A DNA stretch of 64,000 bases from positions 62,001 to 126,000 of the forward strand of contig CAZPHB010000005.1 in assembly GCA_964586595.1 (NCBI GenBank), read 5' to 3'. How positions within the stretch are numbered: the stretch's first letter is position 1; every line of letters begins with the position of its first letter. The stretch is from REEB481 sp964586595 (GTDB lineage: Bacteria; Bacteroidota; Bacteroidia; NS11-12g; UBA955). This document shows positions 50,088 through 58,080 of this stretch, piece by piece. The position numbers and the translations under genes were made by a program. The notes below the pieces were generated by a model that saw only the letters and a program-made list of their open reading frames with translations, was not told the origin of the DNA and did no database searches.

Positions 50088-51461
50088 TCAATGGTGGTGT
50101 TTGTGTTCGTTCACATGACTGAAATACTGCTCAACGGTCACCGGAACTATATTGAGTGAAATCATGCCGCGGATGGCTTCGAAGGCTTTGCGTTGTATCA
50201 CCCTGTCTGCCATTCGCCTTTTAAAGTCCTGATCTTTGAGCTGTTTCTCCGCATAATCCACAATCAGGTTTCCGGCATTCATCAGGCCGTATTGCCTGTA
50301 CAAATCTGCCACATATTCGTAGGCCGCGCCGCGCAATTCATCCTCTTGAACCTGGATGTTCTGGGCACTTGCTATTTTTTCGATCACGAGTTGTCTGCGC
50401 AAAACGTCTCCTTCTTCGGCGAAGCGTGCATCGATGTTTTCGGCATTGTAGGTTTCCTGTTTGGTGGTGGTAAGCCAACGTTTCAGGAATGCTTCAGGAA
50501 GGTCGATGTTGTGTTTGATGGTGAGCAAATGACTGATTTGATGATCCAGCCATAACTCGGCTTCATTGGCATAATAGCGTTCCAGATTTTCTTTGACGCG
50601 CTGCCTGTATTCTTCTTCATTGGAAGGGTAATTTTCAGGGCCGTATATTTCCTGGTAATATGCTTCATTCAATTCGGCTGGTTCACGGCGTTTGATTTCA
50701 TTTACCTGCAGTTGAAACTCCATGTTCAGGTCTTTTACCGCTTCTTCCTGAATGCCGAGTGTGTTGCGGATTACGGTATCGTTGTTGTTGAACAGCTGGA
50801 AGATGTTCACGTTCAGCACGGCACCTGGCTTCACACCGAGGAGCTGTTGCTTCAAAGCCTCATCCTGAATCATACCCGCTACCAACGATGCGGGCCTGTC
50901 CACCACGCCACCTTCCAATACGGCTCCTTGCTCGTTCAATTCGCTCAGGGTTCCGGAAATCATGTCTTCAGCTTCGGCCTGATCTACCGGTGTTAGGGTG
51001 CCCAGGCGGTTGCGCATGTAGTTGATGTCTTTATCTATTTCCTGGTCATCGACGGAAATTTGGAACAATTCAAGTACATCCTCTTTGCCAATATTCAATT
51101 CAAAAGCAGGGGCCAGGCCTAAATCGAAGGGGAACACAAAATCTTTGTCGGTTTCAGGATTAAACCTGGTGGCAACACGTTCGCTGCTCAGAGGATAGCC
51201 GAGGATGTCAATATTATGTTCGCTGAGGTAGTTGTTCAGCGTATCAGAAGCCATGCGCTGCACTTCTTCCGCAAGAATACTCTTCCCATAGAAACGTTTT
51301 ACCATTTCAATAGGCGCCTTTCCGGGGCGAAATCCGCGGATGGCGATGGTTTTTTGCATTGAACGCAATTCTTTTTCAACCTGAGGCGCGTAATCTTCTG
51401 CGCTCAATTCAATGGTCAATGTTGCGTTCAGATCGTCAATCTTTTCGTAATTAACTTTCAC
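50088..51461 (-). CDS. tig: Trigger factor
   Basis: 457-aa ribosome-associated chaperone, close to E. coli size. N-terminal ribosome-binding domain contains the signature GFRPGKAPIEMVKRFYG. The middle PPIase-like region is divergent, and the C-terminal arm ends in a short histidine-rich tail. Start is a GTG, supported by an AAATTTTG box 7 nt upstream and a TACCTTTG box 20 nt upstream. Heads the tig-clpP-clpX operon. Confidence 0.94.
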   Translation of the reverse strand: MKVNYEKIDDLNATLTIELSAEDYAPQVEKELRSMQKTIAIRGFRPGKAPIEMVKRFYGKSILAEEVQRMASDTLNNYLSEHNIDILGYPLSSERVATRFNPETDKDFVFPFDLGLAPAFELNIGKEDVLELFQISVDDQEIDKDINYMRNRLGTLTPVDQAEAEDMISGTLSELNEQGAVLEGGVVDRPASLVAGMIQDEALKQQLLGVKPGAVLNVNIFQLFNNNDTVIRNTLGIQEEAVKDLNMEFQLQVNEIKRREPAELNEAYYQEIYGPENYPSNEEEYRQRVKENLERYYANEAELWLDHQISHLLTIKHNIDLPEAFLKRWLTTTKQETYNAENIDARFAEEGDVLRRQLVIEKIASAQNIQVQEDELRGAAYEYVADLYRQYGLMNAGNLIVDYAEKQLKDQDFKRRMADRVIQRKAFEAIRGMISLNIVPVTVEQYFSHVNEHKHHH

Positions 51462-51468
51462 AGGACTT

Positions 51469-51489
51469 CAAAATTTGGCTGCAAAGGTA
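51469..51489 (-). promoter_or_regulatory. Two candidate -7 boxes of tig
   Basis: Minus strand: TACCTTTG (51482-51489), full consensus, 20 nt before the GTG, and AAATTTTG (51469-51476), one mismatch, 7 nt before the GTG. The rest of 51490-51692 holds a CCTGCA-N8-TGCAGG hairpin (51629-51648) and nothing else I recognise. Confidence 0.45.
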
Positions 51490-51692
51490 CTGGTTTAAGC
51501 ACGAAATAGGTGTGTCCGGATTGAAGACCTGATATTGCTAACAGAGCATAAGTTTTTTAAAACAAAAGGGAAAATGATTCGCGGAAATCAATCTGCCATC
51601 ACTAAAAAAGCAGGTTGACTATTCGGCCCCTGCAAGCTGCGCTGCAGGCCCTGATTGCAGGATGAAATTAATGCTTCCTGCGGGAAATAAAG

Positions 51693-51774
51693 TGCGGACG
51701 GGGGGACTCGAACCCACACGCCTTGCGGCACCAGATCCTAAGTCTGGCTCGGCTACCAATTACGACACGTCCGC
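51693..51774 (-). tRNA. tRNA-Leu, anticodon UAG (no encoded CCA)
   Basis: Acceptor stem GCGGACG / CGTCCGC is a perfect 7-bp pairing, discriminator A, and CCA is not encoded. D-stem TCG/CGA, anticodon stem CCAGA/TCTGG with loop CTTAGGA (anticodon TAG, codon CUA), a long variable arm GCC-GCAA-GGC typical of class II tRNA-Leu, and T-loop TTCGAGT with one U-C mismatch in the T-stem. A TATCTTTG box lies 34 nt upstream (51809-51816). Confidence 0.95.
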
Positions 51775-51808
51775 CTGAACAAAAGCGATGCGCAAAAATT
51801 CAGTGGTG

Positions 51809-51816
51809 CAAAGATA
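51809..51816 (-). promoter_or_regulatory. -7 box TATCTTTG of tRNA-Leu
   Basis: TATCTTTG on the minus strand, full TAnnTTTG match, 34 nt before the tRNA 5' end; predicts a short 5' leader removed by RNase P. Confidence 0.45.
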
Positions 51817-51871
51817 GGGCGACGAAATTGCATCTGCATCATGCCTCAGAGATTAGCCTGCGGCGTCGCAT

Positions 51872-51879
51872 TATATTTG
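51872..51879 (+). promoter_or_regulatory. -7 box TATATTTG of the rel/spoT gene
   Basis: TATATTTG ends 7 nt before the ATG at 51887. -33 element not apparent. Confidence 0.5.
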
Positions 51880-51886
51880 TACATCT

Positions 51887-54124
51887 ATGACCGTATTGAC
51901 GCCAGAAGTTCAGAAAGCTGAGCAAGAGAAGCAGGAGATTGTGAAGCGTTACCGGGCTTTGTTGCGCTCGGCAGGTGCGATAGGGAATGAACGTCGGAAG
52001 TTAATCCGCACCGCCTTTGAGGTAGCCTTGGAGGCCCATCGGGGTACGTATAGAAAAAGTGGTGAGCCGTATATTTTTCATCCCTTGGCTGTGGCCCAAA
52101 TTGCGGCACAGGAACTTGGGTTGGGGCCTAATTCCATTGCTTGTGCCCTGATGCATGACGTGGTTGAAGATTCTGATGTAACTCTGGAGGATATTGAATT
52201 GCAGTTTGGGCCTAAAATTGCCCGGGTGATCAATGGTTTAACCAAGATTTCTGCGGTGCATTTCGAAGCCGGTCAAAGCGTACAGGCAGAAAATTTCCGC
52301 AAGATGTTGCTCACCATCAGCGACGATTTACGTGTTATTCTGGTGAAGTTATGCGACCGTTTGCACAATATGCGTACCCTGAGCAGCATGTCGCACAGCA
52401 GTCAGTTGAAAATTTCATCCGAAACATTATTCCTTTACGCACCGTTGGCACACAGACTTGGGTTGTATGCCATTAAAACAGAGTTGGAAGACCTTTCCAT
52501 CAAATACACAGAGTCGGAGAAGTACGAAGAAATAGCGCGCAAACTGGCGGCCACAAAAACACAACGAAACAGATACATCAGAGAGTTTATCGAGCCCTTG
52601 CGCGAAAAACTTGAAACGGCAGGGTTGAACATCTGCGAAATAAAAGGCCGGCCGAAATCCATTTACAGCATCCTGCAAAAAATGAGGAAGCAGGGTATTC
52701 CCTTTGAGCAGGTTTATGATCAGTTTGCCATCCGCATTATTGTGAATTCGGATCCGCAACATGAAAAAGAAGCATGCTGGCGTGCCTTCAGCATCATTAC
52801 CGACATTTACAAAACGCAGGCAGATCGGCTCAGGGATTGGCTCACCACTCCGAAAGCCAATGGTTATGAGGCCCTGCACACCACCGTGCTTGGACCTAAA
52901 GCGAAATGGGTAGAGGTGCAAATTCGCAGCAAGCGGATGGACGATATTGCCGAACGCGGACTGGCTGCACATTGGCGGTATAAAGCCAGCAGCGCACAGA
53001 CCACACCTCAGGACGCCACCTTCGATAATTGGCTGGCTCGGGTGAAGGAAATGGTTGAAAACCGGGAACTCAACGCCTTAGAGTTTCTTGATGATTTTAA
53101 ATTCAGCCTGCTGAGTGAGGAAATTTATGTGTTTACGCCCAAGGGCGACATCCGCAATCTGGCCAACAAAAGCACGGCGTTGGATTTTGCATTTGAAATA
53201 CACAGCGATATCGGTGCCAAGTGCATCGGAGCTAAAGTGAATGGAAAACTTGTGCCCATCAGTCATACCCTTAAAAACGGAGATTTGGTGGAAATCATCA
53301 CGTCCCAAAAACAAAGGGTACATGAAGACTGGCTGGATTTTGTGGTTACCGGAAAAGCCAAAGGCAAAATCCGCAACAGCCTTCGGGAAGACAAGCGGCA
53401 AAAGGCAGAAGAAGGTTTGGAGCTGCTGCAGCGTAAATTCAGGAATGCCAAAGTGCAATTCAACGACCAGATGGCGCAGCGGGTGATGCGTTACTTCCAT
53501 CAAAAGTCATTGACGGATTTATACTACAACATCGCCCTGGGGAAAATCTCCAGAGAAGACCTCGAAGTGTCCAAGATTTTGGCACCCAAGGAAGAAAAAA
53601 GCACGAACGAAGAGTTGATTCCCGCATCCAAGGAAGACAGTGCCATTCCTTATGTTCCGCGCAAAAATGAAGAAATCATCGTTGGTGACGACCATGAGCT
53701 GAATTATTCATTGGCCAAATGCTGCAACCCCATCCCCGGTGATCCAATTTTCGGGTTTGTGACCATTGGGGAGGGCGTGAAGATTCACCGCATCAATTGT
53801 CCCAATGCCATATCGCTGATGAGTAATTACGGGTACCGCATCATCAAAGCAGAATGGAAGGCGAAGTTTAATTTCGATAAAGCTTTTCTTGCGGGCATCC
53901 GCATTTCCGGCATTGACGACGTAGGCGTGGTAAGCCGCATTACCGATTTGATTTCCAAAGAGTTGCAGGTAAACATGAAGTCCATCACCTTCAGCAGCCA
54001 GGCCGGCACCTTTGAAGGAACCATCATCTTGTACATTTACGATACCACACACCTGAATGAACTCATACACAAGCTGGAATCTACCAACAAGCACATGACG
54101 GTAACGAGGATAGATCTGGCTTAA
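51887..54124 (+). CDS. rel: Bifunctional (p)ppGpp synthetase/hydrolase (Rel/SpoT family)
   Basis: 745 aa, full-length long RSH protein. HD hydrolase domain with HDVVED (residues about 85-90) indicates an active hydrolase; the synthetase domain around KSIYSILQKMRKQGIPFEQVYDQFAIRIIV; TGS domain EIYVFTPKGDIRNLANKSTALDFAF; ACT/RRM at the C-terminus (GIRISGIDDVGVVSRITDLI). Makes and degrades the alarmone (p)ppGpp in the stringent response. It is the only long RSH gene here. Confidence 0.95.
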   Translation: MTVLTPEVQKAEQEKQEIVKRYRALLRSAGAIGNERRKLIRTAFEVALEAHRGTYRKSGEPYIFHPLAVAQIAAQELGLGPNSIACALMHDVVEDSDVTLEDIELQFGPKIARVINGLTKISAVHFEAGQSVQAENFRKMLLTISDDLRVILVKLCDRLHNMRTLSSMSHSSQLKISSETLFLYAPLAHRLGLYAIKTELEDLSIKYTESEKYEEIARKLAATKTQRNRYIREFIEPLREKLETAGLNICEIKGRPKSIYSILQKMRKQGIPFEQVYDQFAIRIIVNSDPQHEKEACWRAFSIITDIYKTQADRLRDWLTTPKANGYEALHTTVLGPKAKWVEVQIRSKRMDDIAERGLAAHWRYKASSAQTTPQDATFDNWLARVKEMVENRELNALEFLDDFKFSLLSEEIYVFTPKGDIRNLANKSTALDFAFEIHSDIGAKCIGAKVNGKLVPISHTLKNGDLVEIITSQKQRVHEDWLDFVVTGKAKGKIRNSLREDKRQKAEEGLELLQRKFRNAKVQFNDQMAQRVMRYFHQKSLTDLYYNIALGKISREDLEVSKILAPKEEKSTNEELIPASKEDSAIPYVPRKNEEIIVGDDHELNYSLAKCCNPIPGDPIFGFVTIGEGVKIHRINCPNAISLMSNYGYRIIKAEWKAKFNFDKAFLAGIRISGIDDVGVVSRITDLISKELQVNMKSITFSSQAGTFEGTIILYIYDTTHLNELIHKLESTNKHMTVTRIDLA

Positions 54125-54142
54125 ACCTTGCTGATTGCGGAC

Positions 54143-55315
54143 TTATGCATCCGCATCTTCCCAGTAACGCAGTTCGCGTGTACGTTCAAATACGCTGCGC
54201 AGCATTTCTTCTTCTGCCGGTGAAAGATCCTTTTTGCGGCGTTCAAATACCCTGCGCACTGTTGCCAGTGCCTGGTCGGGCTTATGGGTCACAAAGCCTG
54301 AGGCACCGCCCCAGGCAAAATCCGGAATGAAGTTCCGGGGGAATCCCGCCCCAAATACATTACAGGCAACGCCAACCACAGTGCCGGTATTGAACATGGT
54401 ATTGATGCCACATTTGCTGTGGTCGCCCATAATCAATCCGCAGAATTGCAGTCCGGTTTTTTCGAAACGCTTGCTGCCGTAATGCCACAGCTTCACTTCG
54501 TCATAGTTGTTCTTCAGGTTGCTGTTGTTGCTGTCTGCGCCAAGATTACACCAGGTGCCAATGACGCTGTTCCCCAGAAATCCTTCGTGGGCCTTGTTGC
54601 TGTATCCCAGCACTACTGAATTATTGATCTCTCCGCCTATTTTACAATGTGGGCCGATGCTGGTTCCGGTGTAAATGCGCGTTCCCATCTTCAATTGACT
54701 GTGCGCGCCCAGGCTGAACGGCCCGCGAATCAAACAGCCTTCCATCACTTCGCTGTCGGCATCCAGATAAACCGGGCCTTCAGTGGTGTTGAAAATACTG
54801 CAGTTTGCCTTTGCACCAGGTTCCAGGAATACCGGATAGGAGCCAATCACCTTATTGCTGGGGTCTAGTGGAGCGCTTTCGCGTCCTTGCGTGATCCAGG
54901 CAAAGTCTGCCTTGATCTGTTCGGCATTGTGCAAAAACAAATCCTGGGGCCGGCGGATCATGACCACCGGATGTTCGTGCGTATGTTGGGTTTGGGGTGC
55001 ACCGGCCTTGCGCAGCAAGAGGGTTCCGTCGGGATGCATCAGTGTGTCACCGGCCTGCATGGTGGTCATGGATTGAAGCAGGGCAGCGTCGGGTAAGAGG
55101 CGTCCGTTAATGGACCAACTCGAGTGTTCCGAACCCGTGAACAAAGCGCTCAGATGCGGTACAGTTACATAGGAAACTGCGCCGGCTCCAAGCAGCCTGG
55201 ACCATTTCTCGGCGATGCTCAGTATCCCTGTGCGCAGGTCAGCTGCGGGTCGGGTAAGGGTCAACGGATACAGGTCGCCGTGCAGCGCGTCGTCGAAAAA
55301 GTTGAGGCCAATCAT
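54143..55315 (-). CDS. GlmU-like putative sugar nucleotidyltransferase/acyltransferase
   Basis: 390 aa. N-terminal part resembles a nucleotidyltransferase-like region; C-terminal half is a left-handed beta-helix of hexapeptide repeats (AHSQLKMGTRIYTGTSIGPHCKIGGEINNSVVLGYSNKAHEGFLGNSVIGTW). Resembles the GlmU family proteins found in Bacteroidota in addition to true GlmU; no classical GxGTRM pyrophosphorylase motif is seen at the start, so catalytic activity is uncertain. A near-consensus TTAATTTG box (55323-55330) ends 7 nt before the ATG. Confidence 0.85.
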   Translation of the reverse strand: MIGLNFFDDALHGDLYPLTLTRPAADLRTGILSIAEKWSRLLGAGAVSYVTVPHLSALFTGSEHSSWSINGRLLPDAALLQSMTTMQAGDTLMHPDGTLLLRKAGAPQTQHTHEHPVVMIRRPQDLFLHNAEQIKADFAWITQGRESAPLDPSNKVIGSYPVFLEPGAKANCSIFNTTEGPVYLDADSEVMEGCLIRGPFSLGAHSQLKMGTRIYTGTSIGPHCKIGGEINNSVVLGYSNKAHEGFLGNSVIGTWCNLGADSNNSNLKNNYDEVKLWHYGSKRFEKTGLQFCGLIMGDHSKCGINTMFNTGTVVGVACNVFGAGFPRNFIPDFAWGGASGFVTHKPDQALATVRRVFERRKKDLSPAEEEMLRSVFERTRELRYWEDADA

Positions 55316-55322
55316 GATGCTG

Positions 55323-55330
55323 CAAATTAA
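55323..55330 (-). promoter_or_regulatory. -7-like box TTAATTTG of the GlmU-like gene
   Basis: TTAATTTG on the minus strand, one mismatch to TAnnTTTG, 7 nt before the ATG at 55315. Confidence 0.35.
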
Positions 55331-55367
55331 CCGATAAAGCCACGTTACTTTTCAGCGGGCGCTGTGG

Positions 55368-55400
55368 AAAAAAGAAAACCCCGCCGCAAGGCAGGGTTTC
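55368..55400 (-). terminator. Intrinsic terminator of rpmE2
   Basis: Minus strand hairpin with stems AAACCC-T-GCC and GGC-GGGGTTT (one mismatch), tetraloop TTGC, followed by TTCTTTTTT. 23 nt after the rpmE2 stop. Confidence 0.6.
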
Positions 55401-55422
55401 ATGATTTTTCTGTGGAAAAGCT

Positions 55423-55674
55423 TCAGCTCTTCTTCCCGTAGCGCTTGTTGAATTTATCAATACGGCCGGCGGTATCTACAAGTTGCTGTTTGCCTGTGTA
55501 GAAAGGGTGTGACTTGCTGGAAATTTCCAATTTGTACAAAGGATATTCGTTGCCGTCTTCCCATTTGATGGTTTCTTTGGTGTCCACACATGAACGGGTA
55601 AGGAAGGCGTAATCCGCACTCATATCCTTAAAAACTACCATACGGTATGAGGAAGGATGGATGTCTTTTTTCAT
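55423..55674 (-). CDS. rpmE2: 50S ribosomal protein L31 type B
   Basis: 83 aa from the ATG at 55674 (MKKDIHPSSYRMVVFKDMS); a longer frame to 55701 crosses the promoter box. KKDIHPSSYR, SCVDTKETI, EISSKSHPFYTGKQQLVDTAGRIDKFNKRYGKK are L31 type B signatures. It lacks the zinc-binding CxxC pair of type A, so it does not require zinc. Own promoter (TTG-N19-TATATTTG) and terminator. Confidence 0.95.
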   Translation of the reverse strand: MKKDIHPSSYRMVVFKDMSADYAFLTRSCVDTKETIKWEDGNEYPLYKLEISSKSHPFYTGKQQLVDTAGRIDKFNKRYGKKS

Positions 55675-55698
55675 GACAGCTTGCTTTTTTCGGGGGTG

Positions 55699-55728
55699 CA
55701 AATATAACCAAACAATGCCTTATTGCAA
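55699..55728 (-). promoter_or_regulatory. Promoter of rpmE2 (TTG-N19-TATATTTG)
   Basis: Minus strand: -33 TTG (55726-55728), 19-nt spacer, -7 TATATTTG (55699-55706), 24 nt before the ATG at 55674. Confidence 0.6.
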
Positions 55729-55790
55729 GCAAGGGAAAGAAATGAAGTATGGATCGCAATACATGGTGGTTTATATCCTCGGAATCTGCT

Positions 55791-55798
55791 TATGTTCG
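55791..55798 (+). promoter_or_regulatory. -7-like box TATGTTCG of the phosphoribosyltransferase gene
   Basis: TATGTTCG, one mismatch to TAnnTTTG, ends 7 nt before the ATG at 55806; supports that start. Confidence 0.35.
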
Positions 55799-55805
55799 CA
55801 AGGGA

Positions 55806-56312
55806 ATGAACAGTCAGCGTACCGACATCATGGGGCACCGGCAGATTTTGCTCACGTTGGACCGCATTGCCCTCGAAATTTGTGAAAGACATCATGCTCA
55901 TGGTTGCCTGCTGCTTGGCGGTATTGGCGAGCGAGGTTTTCTTTTGGCTTCATTGCTGTCGCCAAGAATTGCCCGTCACCACAGTGCCGGTGCGACTTTG
56001 TTCAGGGTAGATTTTGACCGTGTTGCCTTCAATCCTGCGCACATTGAATATTCGCCCAAGCCAATGTTTAACGGGCAACATGTGCTTGTGGTGGACGACG
56101 TGCTGAATTCGGGCAAAACCTTGGTGCATGTGATACAGCCGATTGTGGCTGCATGGCCGCTGTCGCTGGAAACGGTTTTTCTTGCGGAACGCAGCTACCG
56201 CAGTTTCCCGGTTCGCGCCGATTACGTAGGTATTTCACTGGCAACCACCCTGCAAGAACACGTGTTTTTTGAAGCAGGCAATCAGGATGACTTAAAACTC
56301 TACCTTCAATAA
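55806..56312 (+). CDS. PRPP-binding phosphoribosyltransferase (PyrR-like)
   Basis: 168 aa from ATG 55806. The PRPP-binding signature VLVVDDVLNSGKTL (about residues 96-109) places it in the type I phosphoribosyltransferase family; overall size and QRTDIMGHRQILLTLDRIA resemble PyrR/UPRT-like proteins. Could be a pyrimidine operon regulator or a purine/uracil phosphoribosyltransferase; no RNA-binding evidence. Nine nt before the first POT transporter gene, probably one transcript. Confidence 0.82.
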   Translation: MNSQRTDIMGHRQILLTLDRIALEICERHHAHGCLLLGGIGERGFLLASLLSPRIARHHSAGATLFRVDFDRVAFNPAHIEYSPKPMFNGQHVLVVDDVLNSGKTLVHVIQPIVAAWPLSLETVFLAERSYRSFPVRADYVGISLATTLQEHVFFEAGNQDDLKLYLQ

Positions 56313-56321
56313 CATAGGACG

Positions 56322-58040
56322 ATGAATGAACAAACCATGAAGCGCCAGGGTGCGCATCCTAAGGCTTTGCCTTACCTGTTCCTTACGGAAATGTGGGAGC
56401 GATTCGGCTATTACCTGATGTTGGGAATCTTTTCTCTGTACATGCTGGACAGCCAGCAAAATGGTGGAATGGGATTTTCTCCTGAAGAGAAATCCGATAT
56501 TTACGGAACATACTTAGGTTTGGTGTACCTGACCCCGTTCCTTGGTGGTTTGCTTGCCGATCGTTTGCTGGGATACCGAACCTCTATTTTTATCGGTGGG
56601 TTGTTGATGGCTGCAGGTTACTTCGGTTTGTCAATGAAGGGTGAAACTACTTTTTATGTTTCCTTGTTGCTCATCATTCTGGGGAATGGATTTTTCAAGC
56701 CCAATATTTCGACACTTTTAGGAAACCTCTACAATAAAGAGGAATACCGGGGGAATAAAGACAGCGGTTACAACATCTTTTACATGGGCATCAACATTGG
56801 TGCATTCGCCAGCAACTTCATCGCCGCTTACTTCCGAATCAATTACGGCTGGAGCTGGGCCTTTGCTGCTGCCGGTTTTGGCATGCTGCTGGGCTTGATG
56901 GTGTTCTACGCTGCTACCAAGCACATCCGCGAGGCCGATGTAATTAAACCGATGGAAGCTGGTGACATGAGTACCGGCAGGATCCTGTTGTTCACCTTGG
57001 TTCCGATGTTTGCTTTTGGTATTTTGGGTTACCTGATTCCCGGGAACTTACTGGGCACCGACAGCAATGACGCGTTCATTTTTGGATGTATTCCGGTGGT
57101 TTTGTTCTTTTTGTATCTGTATTTCAAAGCCCGTCAGGAAGACAAGCGGCCCATCGGGGCGCTGCTGGCCGTATATGGCTGTTTGGTTGTGTTCTGGGCT
57201 GTGTTTCATCAGAATGGTGATGCCTTGACAGTTTGGGCAGAACAGCATACAGACAGAGTTCCGTCCGCAACGGTTGGGAAAACGCTAGAAGTGATGAAGC
57301 TCAACCAGGTTGTGCGCAACGATTCCATTGTTCGCCTGGATAAGGCTTCCTTTAAAAAGCATCAGAAAGCGGTAAAAGCGCAGGATTCCGTCCTGCGTGT
57401 TCAGGGCCGTTCTGATGAGCGACTTGTGCTGGGCAATGAACTCAAATCGCAGACCGCAAGCAGGGCCTATTTCAGCAATCTTCCTGCGTCGCAGCTTCCC
57501 GCAGAAGGACAAAGTTTGAAATTGATTTCTACAGAATTATACCAGAGCGTGAATCCCTTCTGGGTGGTGTTGCTTACGCCCATTGTGGTTGGCTTTTGGG
57601 GCTTTCTGCGCAGGCGCAGGAAGGAGCCGAGCACAGCCGCGAAAATCACGATTGGCCTGGTCATCACCGCGCTCAGTGCATTGGTGATGGTGGCCGCCGT
57701 GCGCAGCACCGATATCGAACACAATAAGGCAAGCAGCTGGTGGCTGATTGCCTCTTATGCGGTCATTACTTTGGGAGAGCTGTGTTTGTCGCCCATGGGA
57801 TTGTCGCTGGTTTCAAAACTCAGTCCGCCACGCATCACGGCATTGATGATGGGTGGATTTTTCCTCAGCACTTCGGTGGGAAACAAACTTTCAGGAATGC
57901 TCAGCGGCATGTGGGAAGGTTTTGAAGATAAATCCAACTTCTTCCTGATGAATTGTTTGCTGGCCCTTGCCGCGGCGGCCATCATGTTCCTGCTGCTGCG
58001 CTGGCTCAATCAGGTGCTGCGTGAAAAGAATATTTCCTGA
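56322..58040 (+). CDS. POT-family peptide transporter with extended loop
   Basis: 572 aa, about 14 TM helices. The family motif is FLTEMWERFGYYLMLGIFSLYM in TM1 and FYMGINIGAFASNFIAAYF. Canonical POTs read ExxERFxYYG; here the last G is L. A hydrophilic insert at about residues 300-410 (WAEQHTDRVPSATVGK ... SQLPAEGQSLKLIS) is absent from the paralogue. Proton-coupled di/tripeptide import, possibly also other substrates. The next gene is a second POT. Confidence 0.92.
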   Translation: MNEQTMKRQGAHPKALPYLFLTEMWERFGYYLMLGIFSLYMLDSQQNGGMGFSPEEKSDIYGTYLGLVYLTPFLGGLLADRLLGYRTSIFIGGLLMAAGYFGLSMKGETTFYVSLLLIILGNGFFKPNISTLLGNLYNKEEYRGNKDSGYNIFYMGINIGAFASNFIAAYFRINYGWSWAFAAAGFGMLLGLMVFYAATKHIREADVIKPMEAGDMSTGRILLFTLVPMFAFGILGYLIPGNLLGTDSNDAFIFGCIPVVLFFLYLYFKARQEDKRPIGALLAVYGCLVVFWAVFHQNGDALTVWAEQHTDRVPSATVGKTLEVMKLNQVVRNDSIVRLDKASFKKHQKAVKAQDSVLRVQGRSDERLVLGNELKSQTASRAYFSNLPASQLPAEGQSLKLISTELYQSVNPFWVVLLTPIVVGFWGFLRRRRKEPSTAAKITIGLVITALSALVMVAAVRSTDIEHNKASSWWLIASYAVITLGELCLSPMGLSLVSKLSPPRITALMMGGFFLSTSVGNKLSGMLSGMWEGFEDKSNFFLMNCLLALAAAAIMFLLLRWLNQVLREKNIS

Positions 58041-58080
58041 TGTATTTGCCTATTTTAGCCGCCTTACTCGACCCAATTCT

